64,000 nucleotides of DNA from Diprion similis (GCF_021155765.1 NC_060113.1:796501-860500), one strand, 5' to 3'. Shown: positions 1-11,800, numbered from the stretch's first letter. Notes: a model not told the origin generated them from the letters alone. Made by a program: numbers and translations.

Positions 1-1451
1 TAATTACCAGGGCTGCTCGCAACTTCTGTCTCCTCGTTTATCGCCCATTCATTTTCTGTCTTAGAATCAGCTTTATCCTCATTGATTTCTTCATTAAGAA
101 CTGGTTCAGACGGAACAACTGAGACTTGTGTTCGCCGTCGCTTTGAAGGTGTGCTCGGCAGAGATGTAGCGTGTTGTATTAATGCTGCTGCGCTTTTTGT
201 TGCATGTTCAATATTCGGCTCAATTGAGCTTGCTCTGGTTCTGCGTGTAACACGTCCGACCGATGGTGGTGACTTTGACTCTGACACAGCTCTGATAGAT
301 CGCCTATGAAATACATTTAAAGTTAGGAAACTTGTGGAGAACTCTGCTAAATAATTAATCAGCAAGAATGTATCACATTGTGTCGATCGAGATCACTGTA
401 AAAAAAAAATTAATTAATACATTCTACTTTTTTCTGCAGGCAGTAAAATACATTCTGCTTTCAACTTCAGAATTTTTATCCAATAGATTTTCTTGAATTC
501 ATATACCTAGTTCTAACTATGGGTTTTGGTGTGTCAGGCGTGGTATCTTGTTGAAGATTGTGCTTAGTGGAGCGTGTGCCAGCTCTTGGCGTTCCAGGTG
601 CCGATTCTGGTTCTGGATTTTCACTTATGCTTGAGGAGACTGAGTTTCTGCGTGATCTCAAGTTTCTCGTTGGTTCTGGAGCAGCAATCGCGCGTCTACG
701 TGTAGTTCTCCTTACTAATGTTGTTGTTGTTTCTTCAACACTCTCTGGTGATGAGCCATCGGGATTAACGGAACCATGGCGGATCCGAGTACTTCGGCGC
801 AATGGAGAATCCGACACAGATGCTGCCGCTGCAGCTCGTGTTCTGGGAGCCTTAGAGGCTGAAAGTCAATAGTAATTTTATGTATTTAAAATGATGACCT
901 AAACGCAATGATGTGGTCAAGTATTTTTATTTTCATAGATAAAAGTGGTCACTCTGAAGATGGGTGGTGATTTGCAATAATAACTGAGGTCAAATTTATG
1001 GAACATCCCTCGCGGATTTTCGAGCTTCCAAGATTTAGAACTGAGGATACGTAAGAGCGATAAGAACGAAGATCATTTATTACCGGGTTCTATGGACAAC
1101 AGAAAGAGAGGCAGAAAGCAGGGGGACGATTAAGTCATTGACAAGTAGCGTCGGGTCGCGAAATAAGGTTGAAGAAGATCTATGATTTGATAGAAATTAT
1201 TTCAGTTATCTTTGCATCGATACACAATTCCAGATGTACCGACGAGAACGTGGTTCAGACGGTTTCCGAGGTAAGAAAACGCGGAGATTAAAGAATGGCG
1301 ATGTTATCGGGCAGACAGGTTTGAAATCGTAACGGTCGTTAGACGGTTGGCGGTTGTGATAAGAACGAAATTTACACTCAAGTTTGAACTGCTGCTTACC
1401 TGGTTTGCGTTCGTAATCTTCATCAGAATTGTTAACAACGGAACGCGGCAT
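1..1451 (-). CDS. 5' part of an unrecognised basic, Ser/Arg/Thr-Pro-rich protein gene (three exons, runs off left edge)
   Basis: Exon 1 (1400-1451) starts at an ATG and encodes MPRSVVNNSDEDYERKP before a GTAAGC donor. Exon 2 (507-858) follows a TTTCAG acceptor and ends at a GTATAT donor. Exon 3 (1-303) follows a TTCATAG acceptor and stays open to the window edge. Codons split at both junctions rejoin in frame (G|CC, AG|G), which is strong support for the model. Introns are 541 and 203 nt. About 235 residues are visible. They are low-complexity, with repeated basic clusters (RRSTRIR, RRTTRRR, RSRR, RRTRASS, KRRR), an Ala run, and many S/T-P sites. The last part is acidic. No folded domain or membrane segment is visible. 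The composition suggests a nuclear or chromatin-associated protein, or the disordered N-terminus of a nuclear-envelope protein, but this is inference and I do not recognise the gene. Confidence 0.72.
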
Positions 1452-2464
1452 TGTTTTAAATTTTCAAATAACACAAACTAATAACGATACATACACGAAA
1501 CAACGTTGAACTGTGCACAAATTTCACTTTTCTTAGGACCCAAGAGCCAAACGGTTCGTGCACGATGCAAAAACACGTGTCCCCGGGAAAAATCGTCGCC
1601 GTTTCGACCTCGGGATACGCGATACTCAGAATCGCGCTGTAGCAGTTATTTTCAGATTAAATCTACCGTCTTGTGGCGCCGCGTCTGCGAAGTCGTCATG
1701 ACTTCTTCTTGACCGACCGATGTTATACGCGTTATGCAATTCTTTTTTTGATTCTTCGTGGATGAAGGAACCTGAAGTTATCTCTGAGGAGCATAATTTG
1801 ACCACTGATAGGTACTTTAATCAACTTAGATTTGGCAGTACTAATATATTTTCAATCATTCCCGAAACGAAAAATCAATGTTCTACGTCCGGTTGAAACC
1901 CTCGTGATCAAGAGTAAAATTACATAAGATGAAAATGATCAGGAAAATTGATGAAAACAATCCCTTTCATCAAGATATCTGTACTACGATAATACTTTGC
2001 TGTTTAATATTCAATTAGGTGGGTATATCCAATCCCTCTCGAGTCACGCTATATTCTTAAGTAATCATCGGTATTATTGTACTGGGCATAACAACTTGAC
2101 TTATAATTATTATTATACTGAAAGATATGTATAAATTACATTGAAGTGACAAGTTTCACAATAGTGAGACTCTTGTAGAAAGTAATTAAACGTAACCCTA
2201 CACCAACTTAAGCGTCATTAGCCGGTTTTGAAAGTCAATAACAACCGTTATGAGGAAAAAACAAAAGAATCGCCATGTAACAGAAAAATATTTGACAATT
2301 GAACACTGGCGTTATTAAATTTACAGATTATGTGCTTTAAGAACATGATGAGAACAAAGGACATGCGTAAGTTTTGACATCAATTACAATGACTATGATT
2401 CGAAAAAAATGGATATGGGACAAAACCAGATCAATTTGAATTATGTGTGTACGGTGAAAAATAC
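1452..2464. other. Intergenic spacer with 5' flank of the left gene and 3' flank of UGT copy 1
   Basis: No supportable gene. The part next to 1451 (about 1452-1720) is relatively CpG-rich and must hold the leader and promoter of the minus-strand gene on the left. I see no clear TATA box. The part towards 2464 is AT-rich and should hold the 3' UTR of UGT copy 1, but I found no canonical AATAAA on the minus strand close to the stop. A 68-codon plus-strand ORF near 1506-1712 has no recognisable content. Confidence 0.5.
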
Positions 2465-4577
2465 CTAGTTTCTTTTCTTTTTGTTCCCGGTGGGCCCGGA
2501 AAAACTCGACAACGCATTGAGAACAAAGATTATCGACTTGTATGATACGATTGATGCTGAGATCAAAACTATTACAGATACGGCAGAAATGAAAGCAACA
2601 ATGTCCATGTCCTGGCGTTGATACCAAGGCTCGTCGGCCGTCGAGGAGTGCAGATGCAGAGCGCCTCTGTGACGTATAACGTGTTCCGTCCACCAAATTG
2701 CGTTCTCGAGCGAATCGCGTGGTTTGTCGTTCAGCAGCGACTGTAAATTCAACATCCGCTGCTTGTACCTGAAACACGAAGAAAGCGAAAATACATGGTG
2801 AGTAGTATTGATGATAACATTTACACAGAAAATTGTGATGAACGATGTATATATATTATGAATAACGATAACAATGCGTGGCTTGCAATAATGGGTTTAC
2901 CCTTTGTCCAGGGCGATGGTACGAATTGCTTCCAGCAGATCGTCCCTTTTGACAGCAGTTATCTCGAGCTTCTTAGCAACACCAAGAGACACCATTTTGT
3001 CAACATTCATGTCCTGGTCACCGAAGACCGGCAAGCCGATCAGAGGAACTGCGTGTGAAATGGCTTCCTCTGTACTCTGGAGTCCACCCTGATAGATGAA
3101 CACCTTCAGATTTGGGTGAGCTGATGTCATAAAAAATTACATACTGTCTTTATTTTTTGATACACCGTCCAGTTTATACTCCATAAATTACGATGTGTGT
3201 TTGCGTTTTCGTTACAACTTATAAATCGCCTTGCTCTCGGCTCGGCTTGTTGATACGTATGTACCTAGGACAGCTTGTTGCGGAACCCACTTCATTGCGA
3301 TTACGTTATCTGGTTTCTTTGGAAGTACGTCATCCTCGTACTTCCAAACCACTTTGTAGGGTAGTTTAGAAAACGCAGCAATGAATTCATTGCGCGTTTC
3401 CTCCTTCAACATGTTACTTTTTGCGTTTGATCCGAGACTCATGTAGATAAAACCCTGGGTAGAGTTGTCTAGGATTTTTTGCAGTTCCTGCAAACGATAC
3501 GGGGAAAATTAGATCACCGTAACATAGAAATTGGAAAATTTCGATTTGAAGTGCAATTTCGGACATGGCGTAGGTATCTGAAAAGATGCAGTTAGCTAAC
3601 GGTTCGTGCAACAATAAACGACTAAACTAGGTGTTTCATACGTCCGATAACGGCTTGATCGATGCTGACGTGTGAAAACCTCCAATTTCAATGATGTTCG
3701 GAATGTTGGGCCGAGCGAACGAAATCGGGCCCTGTTGATTAACGAAAACCAAACTGATGTTTTTATGGATGTCACCAAGATGAGGGATCTCGATTCCGAG
3801 GTGATTTTCCGCGATTGCTTGGTGTTTCGGCAAAAATTCTGTCCTATAGTAGTGAATATGTTTCCAGGTTCTGATAAAGTTATCCAACCGCTCCCATGGT
3901 ACCCAGGCTCCAAAATCCCTCATGTCCTTGTTCCAATTCGATGGATGAGATGGCAGAATGGGATTGCCGATGTCGTATTGAACACTCATTTGTAAGCCCG
4001 TACTGGCGATCCCTTAAGCAAATGTTGTGCAAAGAATTTAATTTCACAAGACAAATGTGTCGATAAATTGTCCAAAACGTTCCAAACTGCAACACGATTA
4101 CTTACCAATTATCGGAGCTTTGAATCGTTCTGCAAGAGACAGGAATGCAGGGAATACAAAAGTTTCTAACAATATCAAGTCGAACTTTTCACCGCTGTTC
4201 GGTGCATACAATTTCCTAAACTCTTGATTACTGAATACTTCATTGGTTTGAAAGTACGCGGAAGCGTCATAATACTTAAACACATCAACGAAATCCATCG
4301 CTCCTCGTATGTCTATTAGGTTTCCAAATTTCAGGCTATCGTAGAGAAAATGAAGGTCTATTTCCCTGTAGTTCTTCAACGTAGAATCGTTGACCGGGTC
4401 TGTCGTCAGAACGACGAGTTCGTGGCCACGTTTATTCAATTCCAAAGTCAGTTTGCGGAATACTACCTGATGGCTGATCGATGCCATCGGGAATACACCC
4501 AATATCCTCGCACCATTTCCAAATTGCAACTCACTCGCGATTAACGCCAATGCAACCACAAGGAGGTGGCGTGACAT
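2465..4577 (-). CDS. UDP-glycosyltransferase, complete five-exon gene (UGT copy 1, 529 aa)
   Basis: Exons: 4106-4577, 3642-4012, 3265-3487, 2901-3120, 2465-2768. They total 1590 nt, and the GT-AG junctions keep one frame. The enzyme transfers sugar from a UDP-sugar to small lipophilic molecules in the ER lumen (family knowledge). Visible marks: a signal peptide (residues 1-22); the catalytic-type His36 in ASISHQV; an N-terminal acceptor-binding half; the donor-binding region starting near 300 (WVPQQAVLAHP around 346-358); the UGT signature from about 363, with GDQD around 389-392; the WWTEHVIRHRGA motif after 450; one membrane helix around 484-504; and a lysine-rich tail ending KKRN, a KKXX ER-retention signal. 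Length matches the family. The usual T-H of the signature is Y-Q here. Introns are 93, 154, 144 and 132 nt. The 3' half is nearly identical to copy 2, but the last exon's membrane tail is different. Substrate cannot be told. Confidence 0.93.
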
Positions 4578-4770
4578 ATTCGTCGAGTTACAGCCACAAA
4601 CTGCACCACAAACTGAACTCCGATCAGAGTAGGAAAAATGCCGCTGACGTAATCCTAGTATGCTACACTACAGTGCGTATTTATAACTATACCCATACAG
4701 CACACTCTGTTCTTTCACGAACTTGTGTCGAGTGTTTGCTTATGCCTAATCGTACCTAATGACACATATG
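4578..4770 (-). promoter_or_regulatory. Promoter and 5' leader of UGT copy 1
   Basis: On the minus strand a TATAAATA box lies at 4678-4685, about 100 nt before the start codon at 4577. Initiation would fall near 4650, giving a leader of roughly 75 nt. The block upstream of it (to about 4770) is clearly homologous to the region upstream of UGT copy 2 (7215-7330), including the shared AACTATACC stretch, ACGAACTTGTGT and GAGYGTTTGC. The promoter was therefore duplicated with the gene. TATA function is inferred from position and sequence only. Confidence 0.55.
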
Positions 4771-5033
4771 TTTTGGGCTATCCATAATAAGTGAGATAGA
4801 TTGAGTTGCTTTGGTAGTTGGTAGTGATTTCGTGAGTTCAGAGTTCGCATTAGATATTTCGGTAATGTTACACTATCTGAAAACTAAATCTAAATACATA
4901 ATACTCTAATCCCCCTTACCATATGTCTTTTCTCAAATCTTATTCAATACAACTTCAATTCAAGACCTTACATGTATAAAAATCTGTAAAATTATGGTCA
5001 ATGAGAACCGAACTGTTGAGAAAGAGAAAATAA
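4771..5033. other. Spacer with 3' flank of UGT copy 2
   Basis: No gene. The 4938-5033 part matches the region 7495-7573 beyond the pseudogene (shared TTCAATTCAAGA, CTTACAT and GAACTGTTGAGAAAG segments). The duplicated unit therefore reaches past the stop codon into the 3' UTR or flank. UGT copy 1 has no such match beyond its own stop. Confidence 0.55.
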
Positions 5034-7146
5034 TCAAATTCCTTTTTTATCCTTGTCAACTGATTTCGTAAAGTTTCGGGGTAACGCGTTTAGCCAGTAA
5101 AGTAGACACTTGTATAGTATAAACAATGATGATATGAGAGTGATGGCACATGTCGCAGAAATGAAAGCAACAATGTCCATGTCCTGGCGTTGATACCAAG
5201 GCTCGTCGGCCGTCGAGGAGTGCAGATGCGGAGCGCCTCTGTGACGTATAACGTGTTCCGTCCACCAAATTGCGTTCTCGAGCGAATCGCGTGGTTTGTC
5301 GTTCAGCAGCGATCGTAAATTCAACATCCGCTGCTTGTACCTGAAACACGAAGAAAGCGAAAATACATGGTGAGTAGTATTGATGATAACATTTACACAG
5401 AAAATTGTGATGAACGATGTATATATATTATGAATAACGATAACAATGCGTGGCTTGCAATAATGGGTTTACCCTTTGTCCAGGGCGATGGTACGAATTG
5501 CTTCCAGCAGATCGTCCCTTTTGACAGCAGTTATCTCGAGCTTCTTAGCAACACCAAGAGACACCATTTTGTCAACATTCATGTCCTGGTCACCGAAGAC
5601 CGGCAAGCCGATCAGAGGAACTGCGTGTGAAATGGCTTCCTCTGTACTCTGGAGTCCACCCTGATAGATGAACACCTTCAGATTTGGGTGAGCTGATGTC
5701 ATAAAAAATTACATACTGTCTTTATTTTTTGATACACCGTCCAGTTTATACTCCATAAATTACGATGTGTGTTTGCGTTTTCGTTACAACTTATAAATCG
5801 CCTTGCTCTCGGCTCGGATTGTAGATACGTATGTACCTAGGATAGCTTGTTGCGGAACCCACTTCATTGCGATTACGTTATCTGGTTTCTTTGGGAGTAC
5901 GTCATCCTCGTACTTCCAAACCACTTTGTAGGGTAGTTTAGAAAACGCAGCAATGAATTCATTGCGCGTTTCCTCTTTCAACATGTTACTTTTTGCGTTT
6001 GATCCGAGACTCATGTAGATAAAACCCTGGGTAGAGTTGTCTAGGATTTTCTGCAGTTCCTGCAAACGATGCGAAAAATTAGTCCGCCGTAAGATAAAAA
6101 TAGAAAAATTTCGATTTGAAGTGCAATTCCGGACATGACGTATCTCAAAAGATGCAATTAGAAAACAGTTCGTGAAATGATAAACAGCTGGCGTAGGTTG
6201 AACATCATACCATTGATAACGGCTTCGTCGATTCTGACATGTGAAAACCTGCAATTTCAATGACGTTCGGAAGGTTCGGTCGAGCGAAAGAAATCGGGCC
6301 CTGTTGATTAACGAAAATCAAACTGATATTTTTATGTATGTCACCGAGATGCGGAATCTCGATTCCGAGATAATTTTCCGCGAGTGCCTGATATCTCAGC
6401 AGAATTCCTGTCCTGTAGTAGTAAATATGTTTCCAGGTTCTGATAAAGTTATCCAACCGCTCCCATGGTACCCAGGCTCCAAAATCCCTCATGTCCTTGT
6501 TCCAATTCGATGGATGAGATGGCAGAATGGGATTGCCGATGTCGTATTGAACACTCATTTGTAAGGCCGTACTGGCGATCCCTTAAGTTAATATTGTGCA
6601 AAGAATTTATAATCCAAGTACATAAGAATCGATAAATTGTCCAAAACGTTCCGAATTGCAACTCGATTACTTACCAATTATCGGAGCTTTGAATCGTTCT
6701 GCAAGAGACAGGAATGCAGGGAATACAAAAGTTTCTAACAATATCAAGTCGAACTTTTCACCGCTGTTCGGTGCATACAATTTCCTAAACTCCTGATTAC
6801 TGAATATTGCATCGGTTTGAGAGTACGCGGAAGTGTCATAATAGTTAAACATATCAACGAAATCAATCGTTCCTCGCGTATCTATTAGGTTTCCAAATAT
6901 CAGGCTATCGTAGAGAAAATGAAGGTCTATTTCCCTGTAGTTCTTCAAGGTCGAATCGTTGACCGGGTCTGTCGTCAGAACGACGAGCTCGTGGCCTCGT
7001 TTATTCAATTCCAAAGTCAGTTTGCGGTATACTACCTGATGGCTGATCGATGCCAACGGGAATACACCCAATATCCTCGCACCATTTCCAAATTGCAACT
7101 CACTCGCGATTAACGCCAACGCAACCACGATGAAGTGACGTGACAT
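5034..7146 (-). CDS. UDP-glycosyltransferase, complete five-exon gene (UGT copy 2, 530 aa)
   Basis: Exons: 6675-7146, 6211-6581, 5837-6059, 5473-5692, 5034-5340. They total 1593 nt in frame, with the same intron positions and phases as copy 1. The role is that of an ER-membrane UGT, as for copy 1: signal peptide, SISHQV histidine, the same Y-Q form of the donor-binding signature, GDQD, WWTEHVIRHRGA, a C-terminal membrane helix and a KKGI (KKXX) tail. The start is set at 7146 by alignment to copy 1 and by the signal peptide; an in-frame ATG at 7227 would add 27 residues that do not look like a leader. Differences from copy 1 cluster in the acceptor-binding half (residues around 83-115 and 180-235) and in the membrane tail. 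Exon 4 and its two flanking introns are identical in both copies. Confidence 0.93.
5315..5817 (-). repeat. 503-nt stretch identical to 2743-3245 (conversion tract between UGT copies)
   Basis: Read base by base, 2743-3245 and 5315-5817 (offset 2572) show no difference. This holds across the start of exon 5, the whole intron 4, exon 4, and nearly all of intron 3. The first mismatches on the two sides are at 2741-2742 (CT versus TC) and 3246 (C versus A). Intron 2 and the far 3' end of the genes are clearly diverged. Identity confined to a middle block that includes introns points to recent conversion or unequal exchange, not selection on protein. Confidence 0.85.
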
Positions 7147-7573
7147 ATTCGTCGAGTTACAGTCGTTCACTGATGTGCAATCGGAGCAACGAAATGGCAC
7201 CAACCTAATCTCAGTATTATACTGCACAGTGCATATGTATAACTATACCAAAAAAGTACACTCGGTTCTTCGACGAACTTGTGTTGAGCGTTTGCGTATA
7301 ATCATGCCAAATCACACATGTGATTCTGTACGATCCGTAATCGAGTGAGTGAGATTGAGTTGCTGTGGTAAGTGCAGTGTTCTTGCGAGTCCAAAGTTCG
7401 CTTTACATCATATTTCGGTGCGCTAATGTTGCACAATCTCAAAGTCAAATCTATTTCGGTAATAATCTAATCTTAAATCTTATCCGCTAAAATTTCAATT
7501 CAAGATCTTACATTCATAAAGATCTGTGAAAGTATGGCCAATTAGAACTGAACTGTTGAGAAAGGGGAAAGAA
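7147..7573 (-). promoter_or_regulatory. 5' flank of UGT copy 2 and 3' flank of UGT pseudogene
   Basis: The segment 7215-7330 is homologous to the copy 1 promoter. The TATA position is degenerate here: minus strand TATACATA around 7234-7241 instead of TATAAATA. The 7495-7573 part resembles the 3' flank of copy 2. Otherwise nothing is seen. If the weaker TATA matters, copy 2 may be expressed differently (inference). Confidence 0.4.
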
Positions 7574-8250
7574 TCAATTTCCTTTCTTCTCCTTGCCGAC
7601 TGATCTAGTGAAGTTTCGGGACAACGTGTTTCGACAATAACTTAAAAACTTGTGAAGAACAACCAATGACGATACCAGGGTGATGAAAAATGTCGCAGAA
7701 ATAAACGCTACGATGTCCATGTCCTGGCAGTGGTGCCCAGACTCGTCGGCCGTTGCACAGTGGGGACAGAATCCTACATCTCTGGCCAAATGTCGGAAGC
7801 GAATTCAATTCGGATGAAAGTCGGTACTCGGAGGTTTCTGGTTCGGTGCATACAATTTTCTAAATTCCGGATTACCGAATACATAAAATGCTTAAACATA
7901 TCATCGAAATCAATCGTTTTTCGTGTATCCATTAGGATTATCCAGAAACGTATTGCAGAAAGAAACGTCCAATTTTGGACGTCCAAAATTCCTCTGCACG
8001 GTTACTTTTTACATTCGGTCCAATACTCTTGTAGACAAAACAATCCTTGCTGTAATACACTACAAAATGATAACTCATGATCTTTCAATTTTAGATATTC
8101 GATCTTGGACCGAAGCTGTTACCAGAACGATCAGTTGTCAGCGACCTATTCCACCACCATCAACATCCACCTCCAAAATCTACAGTTTCCGGAATACTGC
8201 CTGATGATCGATGCCTTCGGACCCACCATTTCCGCAGTGTAACCCGCTTA
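7574..8250 (-). pseudogene. Rearranged UGT pseudogene
   Basis: The last-exon remnant (7574 to about 7765) still encodes the end of a UGT: QDMDIVAF, a membrane helix, and a lysine-rich tail ending KKGN (KKXX). It most resembles the tail of copy 2. Exons 2 and 4 are not recognisable. Instead, DNA matching the 3' part of exon 1 lies at about 7836-7935, a short stretch resembling exon 3 (the IYMSLGSN region) at about 8005-8050, and DNA resembling the 5' part of exon 1 (DPVNDST to signal peptide region) at about 8090-8245. All are on the minus strand, but the exon 3 piece sits inside exon 1 sequence. Stops and gaps break any long frame. It is the oldest member of the tandem cluster by divergence. 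The exact joins are uncertain by tens of bases. Confidence 0.7.
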
Positions 8251-10128
8251 GAACTGCATCCAATGTGTGTACCAACAGCAAGATACATCAAAATCGCAGA
8301 GGATTGCATTGTTAGCTTGGACTATTGTGTCGCGTAATCACAGGTCAAAGTTAAAGGTTGGATTTGGTCAAGCTCATTCCTCAAATTACTCTCTAAATTA
8401 CTTTTCCGTTGCATTAAATTCAAATGTCAAATGCCTGACCACATATCGCAATTTGGCCATGTCTGAACGTACATAATCAGATAAAAAGCACGTATCTAAT
8501 CATATCGGTCTCAACGACTGCATCCTACAGACGGATTATGAATACAAGTACCTCTACAGGTACAACGTCTAACGTCATAATATGATTATATGATAATAGA
8601 AATAACTTGGCGAATATCTGCACTATATCGAGCATTGTAAACCGTCACTCATCATTATATTCCGAATATTTTTAGGATATTCGCTGACGTCGTCGGACGA
8701 CAGGAAGAATCCCAGGGGTAATTGTGAACCGAGTAGGGGTCAAGTGACTCTCCGTCAGGCTGAAATTCTGCCGGTGACACGCGTATCGAACAGGTACTGA
8801 TGGGTATTATATGATATCGTACTGTTATGGCTGCACCGGTACGTGATCGACCCTCGAGATGATCATTATACCTTCGTATCCATGGTTTTTTCCCTTTCTC
8901 TCTCTCTCTCTTTCTCCCTCTCTCTCCCCATTCATCCATCTCTTCACACCTCCCTCGACAAAGATCGTCAGGTTTCATCAATTGACATAAAAAATAAATA
9001 ATTAGGTTTGTGATTTTACTAAGTGTTAAAAGAGTTTGGGATAGGTAGTATTTACTAAAAACACAATATTACTATTCTTGTTTACTTGATTTTGTATCAC
9101 TTTATACATCGCATTAAGACCACCCATTCTTTTTCTCTCTTTTATATACTTTCCTGGTTTCCAGCACCTTCTCTTGTCTCGTACCTTCTACGTCCTTCTA
9201 CTCATTCTCTACAGATCGTTCTCCTACTTTACCTACTATTGGTTTACCTCTTTATAGATAGAAGGTTAATATTGCATTTCTCAATCCTAAGCTTACTATC
9301 ATGGAAGCTAATTTAATTTTTATAAAAATGCTTTAATCCCAAAATGTGTGTTTGCAGTTAAAAGTTGGAAGCAAGACTGTTCTTACCATAACAACGATGG
9401 CCTCAAAAACTTCGACCACCAACCGGTCGGCATTTATGAATCTGCCCAAGTCACAGTTTGCAAATTTTATCCGAAGAAAAATTTCCAAATGGACTAGTAA
9501 TATGACTCGACCTTGAGGTTAATCTTCTTTTCCAACACATGAAAGCTTCACGCATCTATTATCTATGACGACTACTAGATCTTCATGGAAAGGAAGGTAA
9601 AATGGCTGATTTCACCCTCAGTTAGAATATGAAACTCATACGGTATTCGCAGAGGCATCCGTGTGCCGATTTTGAGGTCAGTACTACTAGACCTTGCACA
9701 GATACCACGCAGAGTTGCATGTATCACGCTTGTCATTCTCGAGCATAATGAACCCTCGTGGCTCAAACGCGTAGGTATCTCGCTACTCGTTTGCGAGGGT
9801 GGTCGAGAGCTGCCACCGCGTCAGGGGGGTTGAAGTTGGGGGAGGAATCGCGTCAAGCCATGTGGGGTTGGCTGAGCTCTAATTAAAAATGTTCTCTTCC
9901 TCTCTTTATCTCTCATTCAATCTCTTTCTCTGTTCGTAGAAGCCCCTGTAGGTATATCATAAAACGCGAGGGTATGGTACATTCCCTATCGTGCAGAATA
10001 TACACACATGATTTAAAGATGTATTGGCTATACATTCTCCACCAAAAGTGAATCTCGTTGACGGTACTGAATTCTTTATAATTAGATAATAAAACTGTGA
10101 AAGAAATGAAACGCAATAAAGACGTTCA

Positions 10129-10257
10129 GAAAGTTAAATTTGAATAATAACAATAATAGTAATTACAAAAAGTTATAAAATAAATTGTTTAACAAATTGT
10201 TGTATAAACAATTTATTGATAACTTTTGGAAATTATTATTATTAAAATTTAATTTTC
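10129..10257. repeat. AT-rich foldback hairpin with arms of about 55 nt
   Basis: The left arm (about 10129-10191) and right arm (about 10205-10257) are imperfect reverse complements. The inner AAATTGTTTA pairs with TAAACAATTT, AAAAGTTAT pairs with ATAACTTTT, and the outer GTTAAATTT pairs with AAATTTAATT. The loop is about 13 nt. This could be a small MITE, a miRNA-like precursor or chance AT symmetry. I cannot tell which. Confidence 0.5.
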
Positions 10258-11800
10258 TTATCGTGTTTATTGTGGTCAATTTTTTTCTCAGACTTTTATC
10301 TTATCATAAAGTAATCGATATTGTGGATGAGACTGACTTTTGGTTGTGAATGTATAACCAATACATCTTTAAAGGGACAGATTTTTCCGGTACGAGTCGC
10401 AAAGAGAAACGATTGGATTCCGATACGTAACGCGCAATCTTTGAATTATGCTATTGATCAGAAAAAGGAAGAATAAAAATAAAAATTGAAAGGGAATCCC
10501 GCGGTGTAGTCGCCTACTTAATTGAAAAGCAGCGAATGAAAAGAGTGTTTTAAAGGTCTGCAGAAGTTGAAAGGTTCCGAATACACGTGTGTAAAGATAA
10601 AGTAAAGTAAAGTAAAGAACAACAGGCTCTTGACACACGCTTACAATTAATTATCACAGAAGCTTCGTTTATACGGAATGTCTTTCAAAGTCACTGTAAC
10701 TACATTTAAACATCCTTCAACCAAAATTCTATAATGAAGTTGACGATTGTGTTTAGACTTCAAGTTGCCAAGTTTAGTATTCGATATAACGTACTAGATA
10801 AATTAACTGAAACTATTCCTCTTGACGTTGTGATAATACCGGTATAACCTTGGATAGAATAAACTTCTCAACTTTGAACCACGATGATGATGTTTATACG
10901 GATACAAGAGAATTTACCAAAATTTGGGAAAATAGGAGGGTCGCAGCAGGTCCCATCCTTGTCATTAGTGTCTCCCCAAAATGGTCGAATACATCCTAAT
11001 TAGGACGAATGGGAATATAGGGTTACGGGTCTGGAAATGACCAGCGGTCATTACGGAAACGCTGATTGGGTACCGAGGAATTTTTACCCCTTAAATTCAT
11101 TTTGCCCCCTCATTTTGTGTGAGGATCACACCGATAAGGGATGACACCGGGAATCTTGTTGCTAATTTTCTGTTATAATTGAAATAATTTCCATCCACAC
11201 TTCGGACGATTTCCAAGTTTCGTGACCTTCTAGCTTTAATTCCTTTTGTATGTATTTTTTTTTCATTCTAAGAAATACGCGAAGGAACAAAAACTTGATA
11301 CAGGATATCATCATTTTCACTTTTTTTTCATTTTTCACTTCTCGATCGCAGGGTTGGATCGTTCGTGGCGGGAGTGATCTTATTTATTTTCCAAATCCGT
11401 TCAACGAATTCATTCATCTCGCGCTTCATATCATATTACGCCACGTGTCCGCCGGTTTTTTTTTTCTTCTTCTTCTTTAGCTTTCCTCTCTTATTACCCC
11501 TCGTTTTCTCTTGGAACGTAACTTTAGGATTTCTAATATTTTTTTCTTCTTCTTCTTCTTCATTTCATTCTTCATTCTCTCCGTTTTCTATATACCTACA
11601 CTCATCCTCTCCTTTTTTTCCCTTCTGAGAACAGAAAGAACCTGCAGACCCGTAGAATATGCGAGTTATGTGTGCTAATACGAAACTGCCATATAGCTAT
11701 AACAATAAGCAAGAGAGCGAGGGAACTCAAACAGAATTTCGCAATTCTCCGTAGGTCCAAGCTACCAATAATATCAGATCCAATAAAGAAGGGAAAGAAA

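Noticed and set aside
2795..3058. Plus-strand ORFs opposite the UGT exons (also 5367-5630 and similar)
   Set aside because: They are shadows of the minus-strand exons and introns, identical in both copies only because the DNA is identical.
7147..7227. 27-residue N-terminal extension of UGT copy 2
   Set aside because: It is in frame from an ATG at 7227, but it would bury the signal peptide, overlaps the promoter-homologous block and has no equivalent in copy 1.
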